From an uncultured Collinsella sp. (lineage in GTDB: Bacteria > Actinomycetota > Coriobacteriia > Coriobacteriales > Coriobacteriaceae), in NCBI GenBank assembly GCA_902494585.1, contig CABUUD010000019.1:1-23624 (forward strand): a stretch of DNA of 23,624 bases, written 5' to 3'. The position numbers and the translations under genes are program-made. Numbering within the stretch: position 1 is the stretch's first letter; every line of letters starts with the position of its first letter. The notes beneath the pieces were generated by a model that was given only the letters and a program-made list of their open reading frames with translations, did not search any database and was not told the origin of the DNA. This document shows positions 1-7,018 of this stretch, in pieces.

Positions 1-4
1 AGAC

Positions 5-30
5 GAAGGCCACATTAAGTGGCCTTCTTT
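5..30 (+). terminator. Intrinsic terminator of an upstream gene
   Basis: A 9-bp perfect stem (GAAGGCCAC / GTGGCCTTC) encloses a 5-nt loop and is followed by TTT. It most likely ends transcription of a gene lying to the left of the window; given nrdG downstream, nrdD is a natural guess but cannot be seen. Confidence 0.7.
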
Positions 31-244
31 GCGTGCGGAACTCATATCGAGCAAAAGCCCAAGCGGCCCTCTCGGCTCAGCCAAGTTGATGTAGCTGAGA
101 TGCAGCGCGCAGTCTGCTCACTCCTCGAAGTTCTTAGCGGAAATGAGTTGACTTGCAACAACGTTTTGCTTGCGATGGCGGTTGAGCTGCAACAAAGTTT
201 TTATTAGACCTCGAACCCTATACTCGATGTTCGCTTCGTTCATT
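31..244. other. Intergenic stretch with one weak open frame
   Basis: An open frame on the + strand runs to a TAG at 205-207 and would encode at most 62 residues ending in ELQQSFY. Its only far-upstream start, a GTG at 19, lies inside the terminator hairpin, and no good ribosome binding site precedes the internal ATG near 100. It may be a gene remnant or chance. A TATACT at 219-224 could be a -10 box for nrdG, with no convincing -35. Confidence 0.25.
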
Positions 245-359
245 GAGTTACCTTTTGCATGAGGCCGGGACATATCGTCCCGCCCGCAGTTTCGCAGGCC
301 GAAGGCCGAGAATGTTTGAGGACGGGATGATATGTCCCGACCTCCCGGGAGAGTTACCT
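245..359 (+). repeat. Palindromic element flanked by 9-bp direct repeats
   Basis: GAGTTACCT occurs at 245-253 and again at 351-359, immediately before the nrdG ATG. Between them lie 97 bp dominated by a long imperfect inverted repeat: an arm starting GAGGCCGGGACATATC near 261 pairs with an arm near 319-345 ending GATATGTCCCGACCTC, over about 27 nt with only a few mismatches, one of which is G-U compatible. The loop carries a smaller GGCC-GAA-GGCC hairpin. The layout resembles a REP- or MITE-like insertion with a target-site duplication. The right end supplies GGGAGAG, which acts as the Shine-Dalgarno sequence of nrdG. The inverted repeat stops about 7 nt short of the direct repeats, so the insertion reading is tentative. 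Confidence 0.6.
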
Positions 360-941
360 ATGAACTACGCGAACATTAAGTATTTCGACATTGCTGATGG
401 GGAAGGCGTTCGTACTTCTCTGTTTGTGAGCGGGTGCCGTCGTGGGTGCAAGAATTGCTTTAACTCCGTCGCGTGGGACTTTGCTGCGGGTGAGCCGTTC
501 GATCGTGCCGTCGAGGACAAGATTATCGAGAGCCTCGACCACCCCTTTATCGATGGTCTGACGATTCTGGGCGGCGAGCCTATGGAGCCCGAGAATCAGG
601 TGGGGCTTGTTGACTTTATCGAACGCGTGCGTGCGGCCTATCCCGCGGGGTCGGGCAAGACCATTTGGTGCTTTACCGGCGACGTGCTCGAGGAGCTTAT
701 GCCGGGTGGCCGTCATCATACCGAGGTGACGAACCGTATCCTGGCCCGCCTCGACATGTTGGTGGACGGCCCGTTTGTTCAGGATCTGTACGATATCTCA
801 TTGCGTTTTAGAGGCTCGAGTAACCAGCGTGTGATCGATATGAACGCTACGCGCGACCGTGCTGAGCGCGAGGGTGTTGCGCTTTGTGATGCGGTTGAAC
901 TTTGGCGGGACGATCCAGTCTATTCGACCCATACTATGTAG
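360..941 (+). CDS. nrdG: Anaerobic ribonucleotide reductase activating protein (radical SAM)
   Basis: The 193-residue product is a radical-SAM activase that uses a 4Fe-4S cluster and S-adenosylmethionine to install the glycyl radical on the anaerobic ribonucleotide reductase NrdD. The cluster motif CRRGCKNC (Cys26, Cys30, Cys33; CxxxCxxC) is present, followed by the glycine-rich TILGGEPM segment typical of this family, and the length is usual. I chose ATG 360 because GGGAGAG sits 6 nt upstream and family proteins begin just before the NIKYFDIADGEG region. Upstream in-frame codons fall within the palindromic element. NrdD itself is not in the window. This gene marks an organism able to make dNTPs without oxygen. 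Confidence 0.95.
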   Translation: MNYANIKYFDIADGEGVRTSLFVSGCRRGCKNCFNSVAWDFAAGEPFDRAVEDKIIESLDHPFIDGLTILGGEPMEPENQVGLVDFIERVRAAYPAGSGKTIWCFTGDVLEELMPGGRHHTEVTNRILARLDMLVDGPFVQDLYDISLRFRGSSNQRVIDMNATRDRAEREGVALCDAVELWRDDPVYSTHTM

Positions 942-1007
942 CTTGTGGCCGATGCCAAAGGGCGTGGTACCATAGCGCGAACGCAAAATCGGAAAAGTGA
1001 GGCCCAG

Positions 1008-1565
1008 ATGATCGATCAGGAAAAAGTCGAGGCCGCCATTAAGCTGTTGCTTGAGGGCATAGGCGAGGACCCAACTCGTGAAGGCCTGCTGGAGACGCCG
1101 GCGCGCGTCGCCCGTATGTATGGCGAGATTGCCGGTGGCATGGACCAGAGCGCCGAGGAGCACCTGTCCAAAACCTTTGCCGTCGCTTCGAACGATTTGG
1201 TTATCGAGCGCGACATCACGTTTTACTCGCTGTGTGAGCACCATCTGCTGCCGTTTTATGGCAAGGCTGCGATCGGCTATATCCCTAACGGTCGCGTTGC
1301 CGGACTCTCTAAGCTCGCTCGCACGGTTGAGGTCTATGCCCGTCGACTGCAGCTGCAGGAGCAGCTGTGCGCACAGGTTGCCGACGCCCTCATGGAGTAT
1401 CTTGCTCCCCAAGGAGCGATCGTACTGATGGAAGCCGAGCATATGTGCATGACCATGCGCGGCGTGCAAAAGCCCGGTACCAAGACCGTAACGCTTGCTC
1501 GTCGCGGTGCCTTTGAGACCGATCCGTCGCTCGAGGAGCGATTCTTTAGGATGCTGGGCCGTTAG
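1008..1565 (+). CDS. folE: GTP cyclohydrolase I
   Basis: The 185-residue product converts GTP to 7,8-dihydroneopterin triphosphate, the first step of folate synthesis. The zinc ligands of the type I enzyme are visible: Cys76 and His79 in CEHHLLPFYG, and Cys147 in EHMCMTMRGV. The family signature around IGYIPNGRVAGLSKLAR is intact, and the length is near the typical 185-220. ATG 1008 is preceded by GAGG and gives the expected N-terminus (IxxLLxxIGEDPxREGLxxTPxRVA). It begins a run with an HD-domain gene (1 nt gap) and folB, consistent with a folate operon. A possible -10, TACCAT, lies at 968-973 with no clear -35. Confidence 0.96.
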   Translation: MIDQEKVEAAIKLLLEGIGEDPTREGLLETPARVARMYGEIAGGMDQSAEEHLSKTFAVASNDLVIERDITFYSLCEHHLLPFYGKAAIGYIPNGRVAGLSKLARTVEVYARRLQLQEQLCAQVADALMEYLAPQGAIVLMEAEHMCMTMRGVQKPGTKTVTLARRGAFETDPSLEERFFRMLGR

Positions 1566-1566
1566 C

Positions 1567-2148
1567 ATGAGGGTCGTCAACGACTTTGCATCGAAGACCG
1601 ATGAGGGAACGTCGCGTCGCGGCTTTATGGCTTCGGGCCTGACTCCCTTTGGTGCCATGCCTCGCATTGATTACATCTGCGCCAACGGGCTGTTCCGGCG
1701 GCATCTGGGTAACATTGTGCAGTTGGAGTCGGGGCGCATCTTTTGCCGCCACGGCATTGACCATCTGCTGGATGTCGCGCGCATTATGTGGATTAAGAAT
1801 CTTGAGGAGCAACTCGGATTTGACCGCGAGATCATCTATGCCACGGCACTTCTTCACGATATCGGCAAAGATGAACAGTATGAATCGGGTATATCTCATG
1901 ATGTTGCAAGCGAACGCGTCGCTGATGCGATTCTCGGCGGCATGCCTGAAGACGTGGCGTTTGAGCCGGCAGATGCCGCAGCCATTAAGACGGCCATTCT
2001 GGGCCATCGAAAGCTGCGTGTGAACAGCCAGCCGCTTGAGCGCCTGCTCTATGCAGCCGACAAAGCGTCGCGCGCCTGCTTTGCATGCCCCGCGCGCAAT
2101 GCTTGCAACTGGAGCGATGATAAAAAGAACCTGTCGATTCGCGTGTAG
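1567..2148 (+). CDS. HD-domain phosphohydrolase in the folate operon
   Basis: The 193-residue protein is an HD-superfamily metal-dependent phosphohydrolase: His62/His66 in the leading helix, the HD pair at 97-98 (LLHDIGK), HD at 111-112 and Asp165 (AADKAS). A cysteine-rich tail, CFACPARNAC (Cys171, 174, 180), follows the last metal ligand. Its ATG lies one base after the folE stop, so translation is probably coupled. Its place between folE and folB suggests, by inference only, that it dephosphorylates dihydroneopterin triphosphate (the FolQ step) before FolB acts. It could instead be a nucleotidase that simply shares the operon. The first ~35 residues look poorly conserved. Confidence 0.85.
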   Translation: MRVVNDFASKTDEGTSRRGFMASGLTPFGAMPRIDYICANGLFRRHLGNIVQLESGRIFCRHGIDHLLDVARIMWIKNLEEQLGFDREIIYATALLHDIGKDEQYESGISHDVASERVADAILGGMPEDVAFEPADAAAIKTAILGHRKLRVNSQPLERLLYAADKASRACFACPARNACNWSDDKKNLSIRV

Positions 2149-2191
2149 TCGGCATGCGCGGTCGGGGTTCTGAACGAAGGAGACGATCGCG

Positions 2192-2677
2192 ATGACTAAC
2201 AAAAAGCTACCTGAGAATGCAACCAAGGTCGAAGGCGCCGAGCTTGCCCGTCGTGGCAGGGGCGAGATTTCCGCCGCAACGGCGGTGCCTCATGTGAACT
2301 ATGACGACCTGCGCCATGCCGACCGCATTGCTATCGACGGTCTCGAGGTCTTTGCCAACCACGGCGTGTATCCCGAGGAGAACGCCCTGGGGCAGAAGTT
2401 TGTCGTGTCCTTGGTGCTCTATGCCGACCTGCGCGCGGCAGGGGAGCACGACAACCTGGATGCCTCGATTGATTACGGCTCGGTGTGCCACGATGTCGAC
2501 GGCTATCTGCGCGAGCATACGTTTAAGCTCATCGAGGCCGCAGCCGAGGGTGTGGCCCAGATGCTGCTACGTCGTTACCCCTTGCTGCTTGGCGTGCGTG
2601 TTAAGCTCGATAAGCCTTGGGCGCCCGTCGGTCTTCCCCTGGCAAGCTGCGGCGTCGAGATCGAGCGTGTGCGCTAG
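2192..2677 (+). CDS. folB: Dihydroneopterin aldolase
   Basis: The 161-residue product cleaves 7,8-dihydroneopterin to 6-hydroxymethyl-dihydropterin and glycolaldehyde. Family landmarks include DGLEVFANHGVYPEEN (with the conserved Glu), the central DYGSVCHDV block, LIEAAAEGVAQMLL, and VRVKLDKPWAP with the catalytic Lys. The enzyme domain starts near residue 43; the first ~40 residues are an extension not seen in typical ~120-residue FolB proteins. ATG 2192 has a good GAAGGAG about 9 nt upstream, so the extension appears to be translated. It closes the folE-HD-folB run; folP and folK are not nearby. Confidence 0.93.
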   Translation: MTNKKLPENATKVEGAELARRGRGEISAATAVPHVNYDDLRHADRIAIDGLEVFANHGVYPEENALGQKFVVSLVLYADLRAAGEHDNLDASIDYGSVCHDVDGYLREHTFKLIEAAAEGVAQMLLRRYPLLLGVRVKLDKPWAPVGLPLASCGVEIERVR

Positions 2678-2683
2678 CCGACG

Positions 2684-3460
2684 CTAGAGCTCGTTGGCGG
2701 GCGGTTTTTTGAGTCGCTGCGACAGAACCCTATTGTTGGGGCAGTACATGTCGAGCAGGGCGTGAAACCGCTGATTGTGGCTTGGCTCGAGCAAGTGGAC
2801 GAGCTCGTGGGTGACAACCATGTCAAGGCATTCGATGGGGTAGGCGGCAAGTTCGCGTGCGATGCGAATGGCGCCGGTTTTGGGCGTGCACGAGCCCCAG
2901 CGCGTTTTCATGCTGCGTACGGAAACGCGGGAAACGGCGACGCCCATTGCGATTTCGTATACGTGCACCATATCGCGCAGCGCCGATGTGACTTCGGACG
3001 TATAGAGCTGGTCGATGTGGGCTTGGAGCTCATCGGACGTTAGACCGTCGAGGATTGCATGCCGCTGGGCCAGTGGGCGTTCGTTCGATTTGTCGGTACC
3101 CATAAAACTTGCGAAGGTAGCCTGCTTGGGTCGCGGTGCGGGTGATGCAAAGTTGTGGTCGAGTGCGTCCTGTACCGTAATGGGCTTGCCCCAAAGCGCA
3201 ATGATCGAGAGTGGACTGAGCGGTTCTCGCGCCGTCGCCTGACGTTGCTCGCGCTGGGCAAGTCGGCTGATAATCCAGCCGTTGTTGCGCTTTACAAACG
3301 CTTCGATACGCTCGCGGCTGGCGTCGAGCGGTGTGCTGGCGTGGACCTCACCGCTCGATGTGACGCGCAGATTGAAGTTCTTGACGCACTTTTTGGTAAC
3401 GACGACGGGGATGGGCGTCCCATCCGGTCGGGGTACGGAAATCGTAAACTGCTGCGTCAA
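2684..3460 (-). CDS. YgjP/DUF45-family zinc metalloprotease-like protein
   Basis: The 258-residue protein belongs to the YgjP (DUF45, M48-related) family. The C-terminal zinc motif HELVH is followed by a third His in SHNQRFHALL, and the preceding core VSVRSMKTRWGSCTPKTGAIR is the family signature (WGSC). The N-terminal half carries a beta-rich block with VVVTKKCVKNFNLRV. I place the start at TTG 3460-3458, because GAAGGA lies 6 nt upstream; extending to 3523 would force translation through a very strong GC hairpin at 3483-3518. The physiological substrate of the family is not well established. It lies downstream of the M19 dipeptidase on the same strand. Confidence 0.85.
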   Translation of the reverse strand: MTQQFTISVPRPDGTPIPVVVTKKCVKNFNLRVTSSGEVHASTPLDASRERIEAFVKRNNGWIISRLAQREQRQATAREPLSPLSIIALWGKPITVQDALDHNFASPAPRPKQATFASFMGTDKSNERPLAQRHAILDGLTSDELQAHIDQLYTSEVTSALRDMVHVYEIAMGVAVSRVSVRSMKTRWGSCTPKTGAIRIARELAAYPIECLDMVVTHELVHLLEPSHNQRFHALLDMYCPNNRVLSQRLKKPPANEL

Positions 3461-3482
3461 AAGCGGTCCTTCAGATTGGGGA

Positions 3483-3518
3483 CGGGCCGGCATGTCGACC
3501 GTTCGGCATGCCGGCCCG
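3483..3518 (-). terminator. Strong hairpin between dipeptidase and YgjP-like gene
   Basis: Twelve perfect pairs (CGGGCCGGCATG / CATGCCGGCCCG) extend inward by CGA/TCG to a 4-nt loop, about 16 pairs in all. There is no U-tract on either side. It sits 16 bp past the dipeptidase stop codon and may act as a transcript 3' end, an mRNA stabiliser, or a partial terminator before the downstream gene. Confidence 0.55.
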
Positions 3519-3534
3519 CTCAAGGGATGTGAAA

Positions 3535-4548
3535 TTAATAACGCTCAAAGAAGGCAAGCGCGTTGTCGCTGCAGAGCTTTTGCATCACGGTCTTGCCAAA
3601 ATGCTTGGAGAGCATGTTCTGGAACTCGGGCATCTTGCTGGCATCGGAGAGGAAAGCGGGCACCGTGGCACCGTCCCAGTCGCCGCCGAGCGCGATGACG
3701 TCCTCGCCGCCCAGGTCGAGCCAGTGCTCGATATGTGCCGCCAGCTGGTCGAAGGTGACGTCTGCGGCGGTCTTGTCGGTTGCGTCGTTGGAAAGGAACT
3801 CGCTGCAGTAGTTGAGGCCGACGATACCGCCCATGTCGCGAATGGTGCGGAACTGGTCGTCGGTGAGGTTGCGCTTGACGCCGCAAACCGCACGGGAGTT
3901 GGAGTGGCTGGCGACGAAGGGACGCGTGGCGTGGGCGACAACCTCGTCAAAGCACTCATCGTTGAGGTGGGAGACGTCGAGTACCATGCCGGCGTGCTCC
4001 ATCTGCGTAAGCGCCTCGATGCCGGCGGCGGTGAGGCCGGCGTGGGTATCGTGACCGCTCGCGAGCGGTCCCTGCGCGTTCCAGCTGAGTGATGACATGA
4101 GTACGCCCAAGCTCTTGAGCACCTCGATCAGCGCGGGGTCTTCGGCAAAGAACGTGGCGTTTTCGATGGTGTGGATGCAGGCAACCTTGCCGTCTTTGAG
4201 TGCAGGGCGAATGTCAGCGGTGCTGCGTACGTTGACCATGCGGTCGTGGTTGAGCATGGCCTGGCCGCTCATGTGCGCCATGATTTGCGCCTGGAAGCGC
4301 GCGGCGTGGGCGGTGGGAATCTCGTCGGGGACAAACGTGGCGAAGCACTGTGCCCACGGCGTGTTGCCGATCTTTGCGAGCGAGATGGCGCAGGCGTTGC
4401 CCTCGATGAGGTCGAAATCCTGCGGATGTGCCTCGTCGCCGGGGAAATAACCGTCGGTGCCGGCGGTAAAGCGCAGGTCGAGATCGAGCGTGGCCCAGCC
4501 GATGCGGTCGGCGGTGTCGCAGTGTAGGTCAAATACGGGGTATGCCAT
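3535..4548 (-). CDS. Membrane dipeptidase (renal dipeptidase, peptidase M19)
   Basis: The 337-residue product is a zinc dipeptidase of family M19. Visible landmarks are the first metal ligands in FDLHCDT (His9, Asp11), the bridging Glu in CIHTIENATFF, LDVSHLND, the PFVASHSNSRAV block with a metal-binding His, and GGDWDG near the C-terminus. It hydrolyses dipeptides, often with broad stereospecificity. Despite the family name, no signal peptide or membrane segment is visible, so it is probably cytoplasmic. ATG 4548 is chosen because GGAGGAA lies immediately upstream and the protein then begins directly at the catalytic strand. It is divergent from the FKBP gene and is followed by a strong hairpin. 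Confidence 0.92.
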   Translation of the reverse strand: MAYPVFDLHCDTADRIGWATLDLDLRFTAGTDGYFPGDEAHPQDFDLIEGNACAISLAKIGNTPWAQCFATFVPDEIPTAHAARFQAQIMAHMSGQAMLNHDRMVNVRSTADIRPALKDGKVACIHTIENATFFAEDPALIEVLKSLGVLMSSLSWNAQGPLASGHDTHAGLTAAGIEALTQMEHAGMVLDVSHLNDECFDEVVAHATRPFVASHSNSRAVCGVKRNLTDDQFRTIRDMGGIVGLNYCSEFLSNDATDKTAADVTFDQLAAHIEHWLDLGGEDVIALGGDWDGATVPAFLSDASKMPEFQNMLSKHFGKTVMQKLCSDNALAFFERY

Positions 4549-4668
4549 GGTTCCTCCGGTTGCAGCGTTTCTTTGCAAACTGTCATTGAATTGTATGACT
4601 AGGGTATAGTTAGCGCCATATGTTCATGGCGGCCCGCGTTGTGCGCCGCCCTTATTATGGAGGTTAGC
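4549..4668. promoter_or_regulatory. Divergent promoter region, dipeptidase / FKBP
   Basis: This 120-bp gap separates two divergent genes. A TATAGT at 4605-4610 on the + strand and a TACAAT read on the - strand (about 4598-4593) are plausible -10 elements, but neither has a well-spaced consensus -35. The FKBP ribosome binding site, ATGGAGG, ends 5 nt before its ATG. Confidence 0.35.
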
Positions 4669-5097
4669 ATGTCCAACCAGGGCAAGAAGGTCAAGACCCA
4701 TTATCGCGGCACGCTCGACGACGGCACGCAGTTCGATAGCTCCTACGATCGCGGCGAGCCGCTGGAGTTCACCTGCGGCGCCGGCCAGATGATCAAGGGC
4801 TTCGACGCCGCCGTGGTCGACATGCAGGTGGGCGAGAAGAAGACCGTGCACATTCCTGCTGCCGATGCCTACGGCGAGCACAACCCCGAGATGGTTCTGA
4901 CCTTCCCGGCCGAGCAGGTTCCCAACATCGAGCAGATTGAGAAGGGCATGAAGCTCTTCCTGTCCACGCCGAGCGGCATGCCTGTCCCCGCCGTCGTCAT
5001 TGACGTGACGCCCGAGGCCGTGACGCTCGACGCCAACCACGAGCTGGCCGGCAAGGACCTCAACTTTGATATCGAGCTCGTCGAGGTCGAGGACTAG
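4669..5097 (+). CDS. FKBP-type peptidyl-prolyl isomerase, SlyD-like
   Basis: The 142-residue protein catalyses cis-trans isomerisation of prolyl bonds. It has the split FKBP fold of SlyD: N-terminal KVKTHYRGTLDDGTQFDSS and GQMIKGFDAAVVDMQVGE, then an inserted chaperone flap (about residues 70-120), then DANHELAGKDLNFDIELVEV. The His/Cys-rich nickel-binding tail of enterobacterial SlyD is missing; the protein stops right after the FKBP domain. ATG 4669 has ATGGAGG 5 nt upstream. The UreE-like gene starts 3 bp after its stop, so the two are almost certainly co-transcribed, and a shared role in metal-enzyme maturation is a reasonable inference. Confidence 0.93.
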   Translation: MSNQGKKVKTHYRGTLDDGTQFDSSYDRGEPLEFTCGAGQMIKGFDAAVVDMQVGEKKTVHIPAADAYGEHNPEMVLTFPAEQVPNIEQIEKGMKLFLSTPSGMPVPAVVIDVTPEAVTLDANHELAGKDLNFDIELVEVED

Positions 5098-5100
5098 TTG

Positions 5101-5679
5101 ATGTCCGTGGACCTGGTAGCTACGGAGCGCTTGGGAAATCTCAACGACCCGTCCTATGAACTCCTGCTTCGTCGGGAGCTGGGTGGCGTCTTTGAGGTTG
5201 ACGAGTTGCTACTCGATTGGGACCAGGCTGATGCGCGCCTGCTTGTGGGCGTGACGGAGCTGGGGCGCACGGTGAATGCCCGGCTGGATGCCACTGATGG
5301 CGAGCATCTTGCCGACGGTGATGTGCTCGCTGTCGACCGCATGGGCACGGTGCCCGTAGTGGTTGTCGTACGCCTGCGCAGCGCCGAGGTCTATTTGGTC
5401 GAAGTCGACCGCTTGGATCCGATTGTGCTCGCACATGCGTGCTGGGAGATCGGCAACATGCATGCGCCGCTCTTCCGGGGTGACTCGGACGAGCATACCG
5501 TGCGCATGTATACGCCGGTGCAACCGGTTTTGGGTCGTATGCTCCGGGGTATTGGGGGCGTTCGGCTCTCGGTGGTCACACGCGAGCTCGATGTCAGTCG
5601 ACGCTTTGCATCGAGCGCCGCGGATGTTGTTGTGGGTATGGCTCCAGACTTTACGATCGTAAAGAAGGCGCGCGGCTAG
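5101..5679 (+). CDS. UreE-like nickel metallochaperone, orphan
   Basis: The 192-residue protein resembles urease accessory protein UreE. After an N-terminal beta domain with GEHLADGDVLAVDRMGTVPVVVVV (compare the UreE 'L.DGDvL' block), it has the C-terminal metal-binding domain with AHACWEIGNMHAPLF. The family motif is xxIGNxH, and His121 matches the invariant nickel-binding His at the dimer interface; His112 lies nearby. The C-terminal His-rich tail of some UreE proteins is absent, and no ureABCFGD genes are in the window. It follows the SlyD-like gene by 3 bp with GAGG positioned for ATG 5101. It may deliver nickel to another enzyme such as a hydrogenase. The family call rests on motifs seen by eye. 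Confidence 0.75.
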   Translation: MSVDLVATERLGNLNDPSYELLLRRELGGVFEVDELLLDWDQADARLLVGVTELGRTVNARLDATDGEHLADGDVLAVDRMGTVPVVVVVRLRSAEVYLVEVDRLDPIVLAHACWEIGNMHAPLFRGDSDEHTVRMYTPVQPVLGRMLRGIGGVRLSVVTRELDVSRRFASSAADVVVGMAPDFTIVKKARG

Positions 5680-5692
5680 CGTGCGTATGCGT

Positions 5693-5731
5693 AAGACGGA
5701 CTTTGAGAGGCAACTATTCAAAGTCCGTCTT
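5693..5731 (+). terminator. Terminator after the FKBP-UreE pair
   Basis: A 14-bp perfect stem, AAGACGGACTTTGA / TCAAAGTCCGTCTT, encloses an 11-nt loop; the following sequence (GCTGTTG) is only moderately T-rich. It lies 13 bp after the UreE-like stop codon. Confidence 0.7.
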
Positions 5732-5760
5732 GCTGTTGATGAGATGCTTTGGGGGAACAT

Positions 5761-6558
5761 ATGGGTCTTGAGGGAATCAAGCTGATCGCCTGTGATTTGG
5801 ATGGTACGCTGCTACATCCTGGGGAGCGCGAGCCACGCCCCGAGGCCTTTGAGCTCATTAATGAGCTGCATCATCGCGGTATTGTGTTTATGCCGGCGAG
5901 CGGCCGTCAATATGCGAGCTTGCGCTATCTGTTTGCCCCGGTGGCCGATGAGCTCGCCTATGTGTGCGAAAACGGAGCCCTGGTGATGAGCGAGGGGCAT
6001 GCCGTCGTCAAGCGCTCTATGGGGCGTGACTTGGCGATGGATATCGCGAATGCCGTGGTCGCCTACCCCCATGCCGACGTGACCCTTTCCTGCGAGGGGC
6101 ACCTCTACACCATAAGCGGCAACGATGCGTTCATCGACCATTTGCGTTACGAGGTCCATTGCGATGTGGCGGTGGTCGACCGTCCCGAGGACATTGACGA
6201 GGATGTCATTAAGATTGCGTTTCAAACGCCCGAGACGGAGCAGCCGGCAGCGCTGGAGTATTTCGTGTGCCGCTTTAGCGACCGGGTCGATGTGATGACA
6301 TCGGGAACCGAATGGACCGACTTTATCGGCTTTGATTCGGGCAAGGGGTCCGCGCTTGCCGATTATGGTCGCGCGCTGGGGATCTCACCTAACGAAATGA
6401 TGGCGTTTGGCGATAACGAAAACGACCGCGACATGCTCAACGTAGTGGGTCATCCTTGTCTAATGGAGAGCTGCAATCCCTCTATGCGCGGCATCAACGA
6501 CCGCGTCCGTTACGTGCGCACGGTCGAAGAAGAATTGCGTCGCCTGCTTGCCGAGTAG
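5761..6558 (+). CDS. Cof-type HAD-superfamily phosphatase
   Basis: The 265-residue protein is a class IIB HAD hydrolase. Motif I is ACDLDGTLL (nucleophile Asp12, acid/base Asp14), the Thr/Ser motif lies in FMPASGRQ, the Lys of motif III is in SGKGSALADYG, and motif IV is GDNENDRDML. A cap domain occupies roughly residues 85-190. Enzymes of this type remove phosphate from sugar phosphates, FMN or pyridoxal phosphate; the substrate here cannot be read from sequence. ATG 5761 follows GGGGGAA closely. The gene lies alone, convergent with the PerR-type regulator, with only 14 bp between stops. Confidence 0.92.
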   Translation: MGLEGIKLIACDLDGTLLHPGEREPRPEAFELINELHHRGIVFMPASGRQYASLRYLFAPVADELAYVCENGALVMSEGHAVVKRSMGRDLAMDIANAVVAYPHADVTLSCEGHLYTISGNDAFIDHLRYEVHCDVAVVDRPEDIDEDVIKIAFQTPETEQPAALEYFVCRFSDRVDVMTSGTEWTDFIGFDSGKGSALADYGRALGISPNEMMAFGDNENDRDMLNVVGHPCLMESCNPSMRGINDRVRYVRTVEEELRRLLAE

Positions 6559-6572
6559 GCATGTCCCAAAAT

Positions 6573-6953
6573 CTACCTACAGTTGGGGCAGAGACCCTCG
6601 AAGATGGTGTAGTGCGAGGTGACGTTCCAGCCGATTTGCTCGGACGCCTTGGCGTCGAGCTGGGCATCGAAGGGGAGCGGCACATCGATGACGCGGCTGC
6701 ACGAGGTGCAGATGATATGCGCATGCGGCTCGATCGTGCGATCGAAGCGGCTGCCGCCCGGCGTCTTGATGGAGAGAATCTCCCCGGCGTCGGCCAAGAG
6801 ATTGAGATTGCGGTAGACCGTACCGCGGCTGATTTTGTCATCCTGCGCGTGCACGACGTTGTAGATTTCGTCGGCGGTGGGATGGTTATAGCTTTGGCGC
6901 ACGGCGTCAAGAACCAGCTTTCGCTGCCTGGTATTCCTTCTTTGCACCGCCAT
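6573..6953 (-). CDS. Fur-family regulator, PerR-type
   Basis: The 126-residue repressor has the Fur layout: a winged helix with ISRGTVYRNLNLL as the recognition region, then a dimerisation domain with structural zinc cysteines in CTSC (82, 85) and CPNC (122, 125). The regulatory metal site reads His24, Asp71, His77, His79 and Asp90. The Asp at position 90 (VIDVP) matches PerR, where Fur proteins usually have Glu, so peroxide sensing through Fe/Mn is likely; this is inference from residues. ATG 6953 has GAGGCG close upstream. A candidate promoter with an imperfect dyad lies just upstream, fitting autoregulation. Confidence 0.9.
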   Translation of the reverse strand: MAVQRRNTRQRKLVLDAVRQSYNHPTADEIYNVVHAQDDKISRGTVYRNLNLLADAGEILSIKTPGGSRFDRTIEPHAHIICTSCSRVIDVPLPFDAQLDAKASEQIGWNVTSHYTIFEGLCPNCR

Positions 6954-6989
6954 GCGCCTCGCCTCTTTTCCATCAACGGTCGTAGGTAA

Positions 6990-7018
6990 ATGATACCGTA
7001 TTTAGCACACAATACTAA
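6990..7018 (-). promoter_or_regulatory. Candidate autoregulated promoter of the PerR-type gene
   Basis: Read on the - strand, TTAGTA (7018-7013) and TATCAT (6995-6990) are separated by exactly 17 nt. A 17-bp imperfect dyad with outer TTAG and CTAA (7018-7002) covers the -35 and spacer, roughly the size and character of a PerR/Fur box. The -35 overlaps the end of the acylphosphatase gene. Confidence 0.45.

Noticed and set aside
3461..3523. Longer N-terminus for the YgjP-like protein
   Set aside because: The extension would be translated through a 16-pair GC hairpin and has no RBS, whereas TTG 3460 has GAAGGA at ideal spacing.
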